9,177 bases of DNA from Desulfurococcales archaeon (GTDB lineage: Archaea; Thermoproteota; Thermoprotei_A; Sulfolobales; Ignicoccaceae): NCBI GenBank assembly GCA_015521275.1, contig WAOJ01000024.1, positions 1-9,177 of the forward strand. The letters are read 5' to 3'. The notes under the pieces were generated by a model. The model did no database searches. It saw only the letters and a list, made by a program, of their open reading frames with translations, and was not told the origin of the DNA. How positions within the stretch are numbered: the first letter of the stretch is position 1; each line of letters starts with the position of its first letter. Positions 1 through 5,628 of this stretch are shown in pieces. The translations under genes and the position numbers were made by a program.

Positions 1-598
1 TGGTCTTCTCGCCACCCATCACCTTGCCGGTGGCAGCGCACATGAAGGTGGTAGAAGCGTCAACCAGTCCCTTGAATATCGGGTTGTGCATTAGGTTGTA
101 GTAAGCCCAAGCCTTGCTGCTGGCCTCATACTGCTGTACCTCAGTCCTGTGACAAGTAGCACAGTCGGCCGGAGTTACTATCGGGTGTATCTTGAAGCCG
201 AAGTGGTCAATAGTGTCGGGGTGCTTATCTGGGTTGAGGCCGTGGCACTCATAGCAACCGACCACGTGGTTCCTCAGCTGGGGCGGTATCTGGTTTAGCG
301 GAGTGCTGATCTCCCTTTCTAGAGGCGGTAACTGCCAAGCTTGTGCCGGAGTTACGTGAGCCATCTTGCTCCTCAGCCAGTCGGCCACTATGCCGGGAGT
401 TACGCTGACGTGGCAGCTCAGACAAGTCTTGGTCTGCGGGCTGACGTTCTTTAGTTGGGCGACTGCCTCGGCGAGGTTCAGCGTCTTCGAAGCCCTCATT
501 CCGGGAGCCCTCATTCCGAGGGCCTTCATTCCGGGAGCCATTGGCATCGCTAGTAGGGCAGCAGTAAGGAGCAGCGCTAGGAGTGCGCTCCTCCTCAT
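1..598 (-). CDS. Secreted HAO-type multiheme cytochrome c (N-terminal part, runs off left edge)
   Basis: The first 199 codons are present; the 3' end lies outside the window. Translation from the ATG at 598 gives a Sec-type signal: MRR, then a Leu/Ala-rich core at residues 4-17, with likely cleavage near residue 21. Three CxxCH c-type haem sites follow: C59/C62/H63, C115/C118/H119 and C146/C149/H150. The first site followed by a W and an S-K-M-A-H stretch, and the third with the pattern HPIVTPADCATCH followed by a W, resemble the hydroxylamine oxidoreductase (HAO)/octaheme cytochrome family. Members of that family oxidise hydroxylamine or reduce nitrite/hydroxylamine outside the cytoplasm; an octaheme member is known from Ignicoccus hospitalis. 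The total haem number cannot be seen here. C187 is a lone Cys in CAAT, not a haem site. A five-residue repeat (GMKAL, GMRAP, GMRAS) lies just after the signal core. The gene has its own TATA box, so it is probably transcribed separately from the reductase gene upstream. Family assignment is good; substrate unknown. Confidence 0.85.
   Translation of the reverse strand, partial: MRRSALLALLLTAALLAMPMAPGMKALGMRAPGMRASKTLNLAEAVAQLKNVSPQTKTCLSCHVSVTPGIVADWLRSKMAHVTPAQAWQLPPLEREISTPLNQIPPQLRNHVVGCYECHGLNPDKHPDTIDHFGFKIHPIVTPADCATCHRTEVQQYEASSKAWAYYNLMHNPIFKGLVDASTTFMCAATGKVMGGEKT
496..540 (-). repeat. Three tandem 15-bp units inside the cytochrome gene
   Basis: The plus-strand units at 496-510, 511-525 and 526-540 are near-identical; each begins TCATTCCG. 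Read on the coding strand they keep frame and encode GMKAL, GMRAP and GMRAS (residues 23-37), between the signal-peptide core and the first haem domain. This is a low-complexity linker, possibly still part of the signal region or a short basic spacer. The unit length is a multiple of three, so copy number could change without a frameshift. Confidence 0.85.
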
Positions 599-602
599 GA
601 CT

Positions 603-618
603 CTCACTCTCGTGTGAG
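603..618. repeat. Small inverted repeat at the cytochrome transcription start
   Basis: CTCAC (603-607) and GTGAG (614-618) form a perfect 5-bp dyad around 6 bases. It overlaps the predicted transcription start and short leader of the cytochrome c gene. It could be an operator half-site pair or a weak leader hairpin, but 5 bp can also occur by chance. Confidence 0.3.
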
Positions 619-631
619 GGGAATGTGAAGG

Positions 632-642
632 GGTTTAAAGGT
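632..642 (-). promoter_or_regulatory. TATA box and BRE of the cytochrome c gene
   Basis: On the minus strand the sequence reads AGAAAGAACCTTTAAACCCC: a purine-rich BRE-like stretch followed by CTTTAAA. The TATA centre near 637 predicts transcription starting near 611, giving a leader of roughly 10-15 bases before the ATG at 598. The TATA box lies between the reductase stop codon and this gene, which supports an independent transcript. Confidence 0.6.
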
Positions 643-682
643 TCTTTCTCCGAATCTTGAACCTCATGCTTTAAAGAGATCC

Positions 683-1339
683 TTAGGGGATACGTTTCCA
701 ACTGACGTGAACACACTTGCCGCATTCACAGACCCTTATACTTTCCGGAACGAAACTTGGGGCCTCTGAGACAGTTAGAAAGCCCTCGCCCTCAACAACC
801 TGAGTTCCATTACCTAACACCTTACCAACGTACGTTATCTCCATCTTATTGACCACATCGTCCTTCACCAATGACCAGTTGAGGCCTCCTCCTCCTTCAA
901 CCAAAACCTTTCTTATTCCTAACTCGTTGAGCCTATAAATCACTCTTTTCATGTTCATCTTACTCTCATCGTCAGCAATAATGACCCTCACGCCTTTAGA
1001 TGACAAGTGCTTGTACTTCAACTGATTTTGTCTAACGCCCCTCCACGAAGTTATAACAACGCTTAACCAAGGCATCTCTGTAAAGAGCCTTAGGTTGTGA
1101 GGAACTCTAAACGATCCATCCACAACTCCCCTCAAGGGTTGCCTCGAACAAGGATACCTCTTGACGAAAAGCCCCGGGTTATCTACTATAGCTGTCCTTG
1201 CTCCTACTAAAACTATATCTGCCCAGCACCTCCACTTGTGAAGGAGCCTCAAGTCGTGTTCGCAAGAGAGCTTTGAGTCACCAGTCCTAGTGGCTATCCT
1301 CCCGTCCAAACTAGCTGTACTGAATATTACAACCTCCAC
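683..1339 (-). CDS. arfC: 2,5-diamino-6-ribosylaminopyrimidinone 5'-phosphate reductase (riboflavin synthesis)
   Basis: This 218-residue protein belongs to the RibD C-terminal/RIB7 reductase family, and the length is normal. In archaea and fungi the enzyme uses NAD(P)H to reduce the ribosyl group of the diaminopyrimidinone phosphate, early in riboflavin/FAD and F420-related flavin synthesis, in the cytoplasm. Visible family motifs are S-LDGRIA at residues 8-16, a helix-strand block LLHKWRCWADIVLVGARTAI ending in DNPGL (residues 32-57), the nucleotide-binding VEGGGGLNWSL (147-157), and GEGF at 184-187. The start is GTG at 1339; an in-frame TAA lies two codons upstream, so no longer start exists. 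The C-terminus holds an uncommon cysteine group, C204-x-C206-xx-C209. No strong TATA box is visible upstream. The gene is divergent from the kinase cluster. Symbol follows the Methanocaldococcus naming; some annotators call it ribD-like. Confidence 0.88.
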   Translation of the reverse strand: MEVVIFSTASLDGRIATRTGDSKLSCEHDLRLLHKWRCWADIVLVGARTAIVDNPGLFVKRYPCSRQPLRGVVDGSFRVPHNLRLFTEMPWLSVVITSWRGVRQNQLKYKHLSSKGVRVIIADDESKMNMKRVIYRLNELGIRKVLVEGGGGLNWSLVKDDVVNKMEITYVGKVLGNGTQVVEGEGFLTVSEAPSFVPESIRVCECGKCVHVSWKRIP

Positions 1340-1340
1340 C

Positions 1341-1356
1341 TTTTATCCCCAATATT
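1341..1356 (+). promoter_or_regulatory. Candidate TATA elements for the kinase-UPF0201-radical SAM cluster
   Basis: Two AT-rich elements lie in the 40-base divergent gap. TTTTAT (1341-1346) predicts transcription from about 1368-1370, and AATATT (1351-1356) predicts about 1379-1381. The first would give a very short leader, the second a leaderless mRNA starting at or near the proposed ATT/ATC start. Neither is a strong consensus and both overlap the region just upstream of the divergent reductase gene. Confidence 0.35.
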
Positions 1357-1368
1357 CCAAGAGACCTC

Positions 1369-1373
1369 GGTGA
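1369..1373 (+). promoter_or_regulatory. Shine-Dalgarno-like GGTGA that bears on the kinase start
   Basis: GGTGA ends at 1373. It is seven bases from an ATT at 1381, a good spacing, but 19 bases from the only ordinary start codon in frame, TTG at 1393. It therefore favours an upstream non-ATG start for the kinase-like gene. Confidence 0.4.
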
Positions 1374-1380
1374 AGGTATC

Positions 1381-1965
1381 ATTACAGTTTTCTTGGGCGG
1401 CTTCAACGGCGCCGGCAAGACGAGCACTTGTGAAGCCTTAGAGAAGATGGGCTTCAAGTGTAAGAAGATGGAAAAGGTATGCTACGACCCTAACGCAAGA
1501 CCTCTAGAGTTCGAGATATTCTACTATTCAAAGGTACTCGAGCTGCTGGGAGGAGTGGTCGCTGATGAATCGCCACTGACCGTTTACCTCTACGTCTTGG
1601 GAACTCCATATCTAGAAGGGATCCTTAATGAATTCGAAATGTCACCATACGTGAAAGATGTAGCGAACGGGATAATGAGGTACATTAAAGAGTTAAAGTC
1701 TGCTGGACACAAGTTCGTGTGGCTCACGTGCGATCCAGTAGTGAACTTGAAGAGACTAAACTTCGAAGGGGGTTGTCGCTATAGGCCTTTGCTGGAGCAG
1801 AGGTCGCTCTTCATAGGCTACTTAAAGGAGCTCGAGAGGAGGTACGTTAAAAATTGGCTCGAGAGCGGAATAATAGACTTAGTGATAGATACCACTAACA
1901 AGTCGCCGAAAGAGGTCGCTAAGGAGGTGGTGGAAGGCCTTGGTCTCGGTAAGGGTAGAGGCTGA
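1381..1965 (+). CDS. P-loop nucleotide/nucleoside kinase-like protein
   Basis: A small P-loop NTPase of about 190-194 residues. The Walker A motif GGFNGAGKTS is very near the N-terminus, with the Lys at residue 9 counted from the TTG at 1393. An acidic ADESPLTVY segment resembles the substrate-side acidic motif of deoxynucleoside/thymidylate kinases. An Arg-rich stretch (GGCRYRPLLEQRS through LKELERRY) could form the lid, and VIDTT near the end resembles the last strand of such kinases. The substrate is not recognisable. Start: the TTG at 1393 would remove the hydrophobic first strand (ITVFL) that normally precedes a P-loop, and no ATG, GTG or other TTG lies in frame upstream before the stop at 1321. 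I therefore place the start at ATT 1381 (or ATC 1378), supported by the GGTGA spacing. The 3' end overlaps the next gene by 26 bases, suggesting coupling. Archaeal UPF0200 kinase-like proteins are, from memory, often neighbours of UPF0201; this could be a divergent relative. Confidence 0.75.
   Translation: MTVFLGGFNGAGKTSTCEALEKMGFKCKKMEKVCYDPNARPLEFEIFYYSKVLELLGGVVADESPLTVYLYVLGTPYLEGILNEFEMSPYVKDVANGIMRYIKELKSAGHKFVWLTCDPVVNLKRLNFEGGCRYRPLLEQRSLFIGYLKELERRYVKNWLESGIIDLVIDTTNKSPKEVAKEVVEGLGLGKGRG
1922..1929 (+). promoter_or_regulatory. Strong Shine-Dalgarno site for the UPF0201 gene
   Basis: AGGAGGTG lies inside the end of the kinase gene, with ten bases to the TTG at 1940. It is the best ribosome-binding site in the window. 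It supports a TTG start for the UPF0201 protein and translation from a shared mRNA. Confidence 0.7.
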
Positions 1966-2389
1966 AGTGAGGCCCACCGAAGATCCGAAGAAGGTCTTGA
2001 GGGCTTTAAAAAAGCTCTTCGACATGGAGTTCGAGTTCGTGGAGAGGGGAGAGGGCTGGGGAGCTTGGGTCGGAAGGTGCGAAAGCCTAAAGTGCTTGGA
2101 ACCCCTCAAGGCTGCAATAAGGCGAAGGGCGGTAGACAGCACCTTTTACTACTACCTTAAGAAAATTAGTAGAGGAGAACATAATACCCTCATCTTTAGG
2201 TTAAACAAACAAGCCGCTTTCGTGGGGGTTCCTTCCTTTGCTGAAGAAGACATAGAGTCGCCTATGGGAGCTATAATCGTCGAGGTGAGCGCCGACGACG
2301 TGAGGGAAGTGATAAGGTGGCTAACGGGTAGGGAGCATGAAGAAGGCAAAAAGGGCTTCAAAGGTAAGGAAGGTAAGGCTATGCGATAA
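1940..2389 (+). CDS. UPF0201 family RNA-binding protein
   Basis: A 149-residue archaeal protein of the UPF0201 family (Pfam RNA_binding, PF01877), whose fold is related to ribosomal protein L5; the precise cellular job is unknown. Family features are clear: an N-terminal strand VSVRVEAEVRPTEDPKKV (residues 2-19), the signature NKQAAFVG (89-96), SPMGAIIVEV (107-116), and the closing DDVREVIRWLTG (119-130). The start is TTG at 1940, preceded by a strong AGGAGGTG, and the first strand begins right after it. The gene overlaps the kinase-like gene by 26 bases and the radical SAM gene by 53 bases. The last 20 residues are a charged, Lys/Gly-rich tail beyond the conserved domain; most of this tail is the dual-coding region. 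The order of genes suggests one mRNA. Confidence 0.88.
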   Translation: MVSVRVEAEVRPTEDPKKVLRALKKLFDMEFEFVERGEGWGAWVGRCESLKCLEPLKAAIRRRAVDSTFYYYLKKISRGEHNTLIFRLNKQAAFVGVPSFAEEDIESPMGAIIVEVSADDVREVIRWLTGREHEEGKKGFKGKEGKAMR

Positions 2390-3827
2390 GTACGAGCTAG
2401 AATACAACCCCTTGATGGATTATATGAGCAAAAGGGGCCCCGGCGTCGCCTTGTTCTTCCCCGCCCCTTACAAGGTAGCTGCCCAGAGCTTGGGTTACCA
2501 GCTGCTTTACGCTCTCCTCATAGCCAATGGGATAAGGGTTGAAAGGTTCACGACGGATTCTTGCGGAAGGAGCTTAGAAAGGGGGACACCTTTACATAAG
2601 TTTGACTTGATATTGGTATCTGCATCCTTTGAACTGGACTACCCTCATATAGCCTCCTATTTAGAGAAATATAATAAAGGAGTTAAAGTGATCGCTGGCG
2701 GCCTATCGGTCACGGCAAACCCTATACCGATATTGGACTCCGTGGACGCCGTAGTGCTAGGGGATGCGGAGCCCTTTGTGCCGAAGCTTAGGGATGCCCT
2801 CTTCTCGGGGGACTTGGAAGCGCTCCTCTCGTCCGAAAGCGTAGTCACTAAAGAGAAGTGCGGGAAAAAGGAGGTAGCAGAACTAGGGCCAGCGCTGGCC
2901 AAGGAATTCTTACCCTTGAGCGTGGAGCCCCCCTGGGGGAAGGGCTTCCTAGTAGAGGTTACTAGGGGTTGTAAGTGGTTCTGCAAGTTCTGTTTGGAAG
3001 GCTGGGTGAACAAGCCCTTTAGAGAGAGGGACTTGGAAACGGTGAAGGAAGTGATAAGGCAAGTCAACAAACCTTTTGAAAAGATTATAACAATTTCGTT
3101 GAGCTTGGGAGACTACAGAAAGGTAAAGGAATACTTGGAAGAACTGGTGAGGTTGAAAGAGGAAAAGGGGATAATAGGCTCCATTCCAAGCATAAGGGTT
3201 GACACGCTAAACGAGGACATAATAGAACTGGTTTCCATGATAGGTCAAAAGACCTTAACCTTAGCCCCGGAGACGTTAATTCCCGAAAAGGCCTCTTTCC
3301 TAGGAAAGGGTTTTTCTCAAGAAATATTGAAGAGTGTAATTGATACCGTTAGAAAGCACAAACTCAAGGTAAAAGCTTACATGATGCTCATACCGAGCGA
3401 ACGGGAAGAGATGGCTGCAGAGGACGCCGAGAGGCTAAAGGAGGTCGTAGGGAAGGACGCACACGTAAGCGTTAACCCGCTGATCCCAAAGCCTTGGACG
3501 CCATTGCAAAGCGCCCCCATACCTAAGGGAGTTCCCTTCAAGCCCTTCCTAGAGAAGTTCAAGTACGTTGACGTCTATCCGGAGAGCTGGGCCAGGCTTC
3601 AAGCTGCTATATCCTTGGCTAAAGTCCCGGTATCGAAGTACTTAAACATCAAAAAGCCTGAGGAGACTTTGATTGAACTGAACTCTAAAGGCTTGATAAA
3701 CTTGAAAGACTTGGAGTCTTGGAGGTTGGACTATGACGAGCCATGGCTGTACAACGAGGTTGGGGACAGAGGACTGATAGCTAAGTTAGGCCTAGAGAGC
3801 TATGAAGTGTGGAAATCAATACTCTAA
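2337..3827 (+). CDS. Radical SAM protein with B12-binding-like N-terminal domain
   Basis: A 496-residue enzyme. Residues about 35-155 resemble the Rossmann-like B12-binding domain of COG1032-type proteins: LILVSASF at 91-98, [10 protein letters not shown] at 120-129 and [11 protein letters not shown] at 137-147. The base-off cobalamin motif DxHxxG is absent, so cobalamin may not bind in the usual way. The radical SAM core starts at EVTRGC and carries CxxxCxxC at C212, C216 and C219, the ligands of the [4Fe-4S] cluster that cleaves S-adenosylmethionine. LAPET at 309-313 fits the core's later strand. The C-terminal region from about 380 is not recognised. The ATG at 2337 is preceded by GGGTAGGGAG but overlaps UPF0201 by 53 bases; the first 14 residues are Lys/Arg-rich, and a later start is possible. 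Substrate unknown; the RNA-binding neighbour makes RNA modification a guess. Its 3' end overlaps convergent ilvD. Confidence 0.87.
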   Translation: MKKAKRASKVRKVRLCDKYELEYNPLMDYMSKRGPGVALFFPAPYKVAAQSLGYQLLYALLIANGIRVERFTTDSCGRSLERGTPLHKFDLILVSASFELDYPHIASYLEKYNKGVKVIAGGLSVTANPIPILDSVDAVVLGDAEPFVPKLRDALFSGDLEALLSSESVVTKEKCGKKEVAELGPALAKEFLPLSVEPPWGKGFLVEVTRGCKWFCKFCLEGWVNKPFRERDLETVKEVIRQVNKPFEKIITISLSLGDYRKVKEYLEELVRLKEEKGIIGSIPSIRVDTLNEDIIELVSMIGQKTLTLAPETLIPEKASFLGKGFSQEILKSVIDTVRKHKLKVKAYMMLIPSEREEMAAEDAERLKEVVGKDAHVSVNPLIPKPWTPLQSAPIPKGVPFKPFLEKFKYVDVYPESWARLQAAISLAKVPVSKYLNIKKPEETLIELNSKGLINLKDLESWRLDYDEPWLYNEVGDRGLIAKLGLESYEVWKSIL

Positions 3828-5474
3828 AGCTCCTCCCTTGTCGGCGCTCAAGGCCATCTTCGCGTACCTCCTCAGTATGCCCCTCCTCAGCGGCTTAACC
3901 TTGGGCTTCCACTCTTCCCTCCTCCTCTGCAGTTCCTTCTCATCAACCAAGAGGTCTAGCCTCCTGTTCTCTATGTCTATCAATATTTCGTCGCCGTCTT
4001 GTACCAAGGCTATGGGGCCTCCGGCCGCTGCCTCTGGGGACACGTGACCTATTGCCGGACCCCTAGTAGCCCCGGAGAACCTTCCATCGGTAACCAAGGC
4101 CACCTTGTCGCCCAACCCTAAGGCCATTACTGCAGCTGTAGCCGTTAGCATTTCCCTCATGCCGGGCCCTCCTCTAGGCCCCTCGTACCTTATTACGATG
4201 ACTGTGCCGGGCTCTATCTCTCCTTTCCTTATCGCCTTAACTGCATCTTCCTCTTGGTCGAACACCTTGGCCTTGCCCTTAAACTTCCACAGCTCCCTCT
4301 TAACGGCGGAAGCCTTCACTACGGCTCCGTTAGGAGCCAAGGAGCCCTTGAGTATTGCCAAGCCTCCGAACGGGTGGTAGGGCTTATCTAAGGGTCTTAT
4401 CACGTTCTCGTCCTTCACTAATGCATCCTTTATGTTTTCCCATACCGTCTTGCCCGTTACCGTTAAGGCGTCCTTGTGGATTAGCCCGGCCTCGGCCAAC
4501 CTCTTCATGACTGCAGGTATTCCCCCAGCCCTATCTAGGTCAACGACGAAATGCTCTCCAGAAGGGGATATGTTCACTATGTGAGGCACCTTTCTGGATA
4601 TTTCGTCGAAGACCTCCAAGGGTAAGTCTATGCCCAACTCATATGCCAAAGCTTCCAAGTGAAGGACCGAGTTTGTGGAACCTCCCAAGGCCATGTCAAC
4701 TGCTATAGCGTTTTCCAAGGCTTTTCTGGTCAATATCTTATCTGGCGTTAAGCCCTCTTCAACCATCTTCACTATTCTCATTCCGGTCCACTTCGCATAC
4801 CATATCCTCCTAGCCTCCACGGCCGGGACTGTGGAAGCGCCGGGTAGCATCATTCCCATCGCTTCGCTCAGCATGTTCATGGTGTTGGCGGTAAACATTC
4901 CAGCGCAGCTTCCGGGACCGGGCAAGGCACTCTCCTCTAGCTTCTTGAGTTCCTCTAACTTGCCCTCCTTCACGAGGACATTCATTCTCTCCATCAAATC
5001 CTTGAAGTCTATCCTCTTATGGTCATAAGCCCCGGGCATCATGGGGCCTCCGTTGATCAGGATTACCGGCACTTCGAGCCTAGCGGCTGCTAGTAGGAAG
5101 CCCGGCGTTATCTTGTCACAGTTCGTTACCATTACAACCGCGTCCAGTCTGTGGGCTTCAACCATTATCTCAACGGTGTCGGCAATAACTTCCCTAGAGG
5201 GCAAGGAATACCTCATCCCTTCATGACCCATAGCTATGCCGTCACAGACGCCTATGGTGCCGAATTCCAAAGGAGTTCCTCCGGCCATCCTAACGCCGGC
5301 CTTTACCGCTTTGGCTACCTTGTCCAAGTGGACGTGACCGGGGACTATCTCGTTCCAAGCGTTGGCAACTCCTATCAACGGTCTCTTGAGCTCCTCCTCT
5401 ATTAGGCCAGAGGCCTTCCACAGGGCCCTATGGGGGGCGAACTCGGGCCTAAGGAATATGTCGCTCCTCTTCAT
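3816..5474 (-). CDS. ilvD: Dihydroxy-acid dehydratase
   Basis: A 552-residue enzyme of full family length (IlvD/Edd). It dehydrates 2,3-dihydroxy-isovalerate and -methylvalerate to the 2-oxo acids, the step before transamination to valine and isoleucine. Visible motifs are [13 protein letters not shown] (residues 35-47), [12 protein letters not shown] with C77 (76-87), TNCDKITPG with C119 and K121 (117-125), [13 protein letters not shown] with C190 (188-200), and near the C-terminus [14 protein letters not shown]119 and C190 are expected Fe-S ligands; K121 is the expected Mg-binding carbamylated Lys. The VPGH at the first site, in place of PCN, places it with E. coli-like enzymes rather than the plant/mycobacterial [2Fe-2S] type; C77 is a candidate further ligand. 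Start is ATG 5474, the first start after the promoter. No other ilv or leu gene is nearby. The 3' end overlaps the radical SAM gene by 12 bases. Confidence 0.97.
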   Translation of the reverse strand: MKRSDIFLRPEFAPHRALWKASGLIEEELKRPLIGVANAWNEIVPGHVHLDKVAKAVKAGVRMAGGTPLEFGTIGVCDGIAMGHEGMRYSLPSREVIADTVEIMVEAHRLDAVVMVTNCDKITPGFLLAAARLEVPVILINGGPMMPGAYDHKRIDFKDLMERMNVLVKEGKLEELKKLEESALPGPGSCAGMFTANTMNMLSEAMGMMLPGASTVPAVEARRIWYAKWTGMRIVKMVEEGLTPDKILTRKALENAIAVDMALGGSTNSVLHLEALAYELGIDLPLEVFDEISRKVPHIVNISPSGEHFVVDLDRAGGIPAVMKRLAEAGLIHKDALTVTGKTVWENIKDALVKDENVIRPLDKPYHPFGGLAILKGSLAPNGAVVKASAVKRELWKFKGKAKVFDQEEDAVKAIRKGEIEPGTVIVIRYEGPRGGPGMREMLTATAAVMALGLGDKVALVTDGRFSGATRGPAIGHVSPEAAAGGPIALVQDGDEILIDIENRRLDLLVDEKELQRRREEWKPKVKPLRRGILRRYAKMALSADKGGALEY

Positions 5475-5506
5475 CTGCCAGACCGATGGGTAACATCGTC
5501 CAAGGG

Positions 5507-5524
5507 TTTATACATGTTTATACA
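5507..5524 (-). promoter_or_regulatory. ilvD: Tandem TATA-like direct repeat upstream of ilvD
   Basis: On the plus strand TTTATACA occurs at 5507-5514 and again at 5517-5524, exactly ten bases apart. On the minus strand this gives two TGTATAAA elements. The one nearer the gene predicts transcription from about 5484, some 10 bases before the ilvD ATG. The second may be an alternative TATA box or, being one helical turn away, part of a regulator site. Confidence 0.55.
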
Positions 5525-5590
5525 GCATATGGTAGCCGATGACCGCTGTGCGCCCCGACCGAGTGGTGAGGAATTGCACGCATGGGGAGG

Positions 5591-5600
5591 CCTTAAAATT
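5591..5600 (+). promoter_or_regulatory. TATA box of the MMPL transporter gene
   Basis: CCTTAAAATT fits an archaeal TATA box. Its centre near 5596 predicts transcription from about 5621, leaving a leader of only about eight bases before the ATG at 5629. GGAGAGGT lies directly against the ATG, too close for ideal Shine-Dalgarno pairing, consistent with a near-leaderless mRNA. Confidence 0.5.
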
Positions 5601-5628
5601 GGCGTGTTGAAAGCACACCGGGAGAGGT

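Larger units (their letters stand above)
5475..5628. other. Divergent intergenic region between ilvD and the MMPL transporter
   Basis: This 154-base gap has an ilvD promoter at its left end and a transporter promoter at its right end. The middle, about 5525-5590, is GC-richer and has no convincing open reading frame. It contains weak C/D-box-like strings (CCGATGA at 5536, GTGGTGA at 5563) but no D box CTGA, so no RNA gene is called. Confidence 0.5.

Noticed and set aside
28..45. Fourth haem site around C187 of the cytochrome
   Set aside because: The sequence is CAAT, without the second Cys and His of CxxCH.
366..617. Plus-strand open frame of 83 codons with a hydrophobic look
   Set aside because: It is antisense to the cytochrome signal and repeat region; its hydrophobicity mirrors the Leu/Ala signal codons.
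249..725. Minus-strand open frame of 158 codons with repeated GSRNEG-like peptides
   Set aside because: It is an out-of-frame reading of the cytochrome gene and its 15-bp repeats; the CxxCH-bearing frame with a signal peptide is the real one.
1393..1965. Calling the P-loop protein a thymidylate kinase or dephospho-CoA kinase
   Set aside because: The fold and lid look kinase-like, but the diagnostic substrate motifs of either family are not clear, so only a general kinase-like call is given.
4675..5028. Plus-strand open frame of 117 codons opposite ilvD
   Set aside because: It is an antisense shadow of a highly conserved gene, with no ribosome site or recognisable domain. The same holds for the other frames opposite ilvD, the radical SAM gene and the transporter.
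5320..5345. Missing first Fe-S cysteine in IlvD (VPGH instead of PCN)
   Set aside because: This is normal for E. coli-like and many archaeal dihydroxy-acid dehydratases and does not signal loss of function.
5536..5590. Possible C/D box guide RNA
   Set aside because: C-like (CCGATGA), D'-like (CCGA) and C'-like (GTGGTGA) strings occur in order, but all are imperfect and no final D box CTGA follows.
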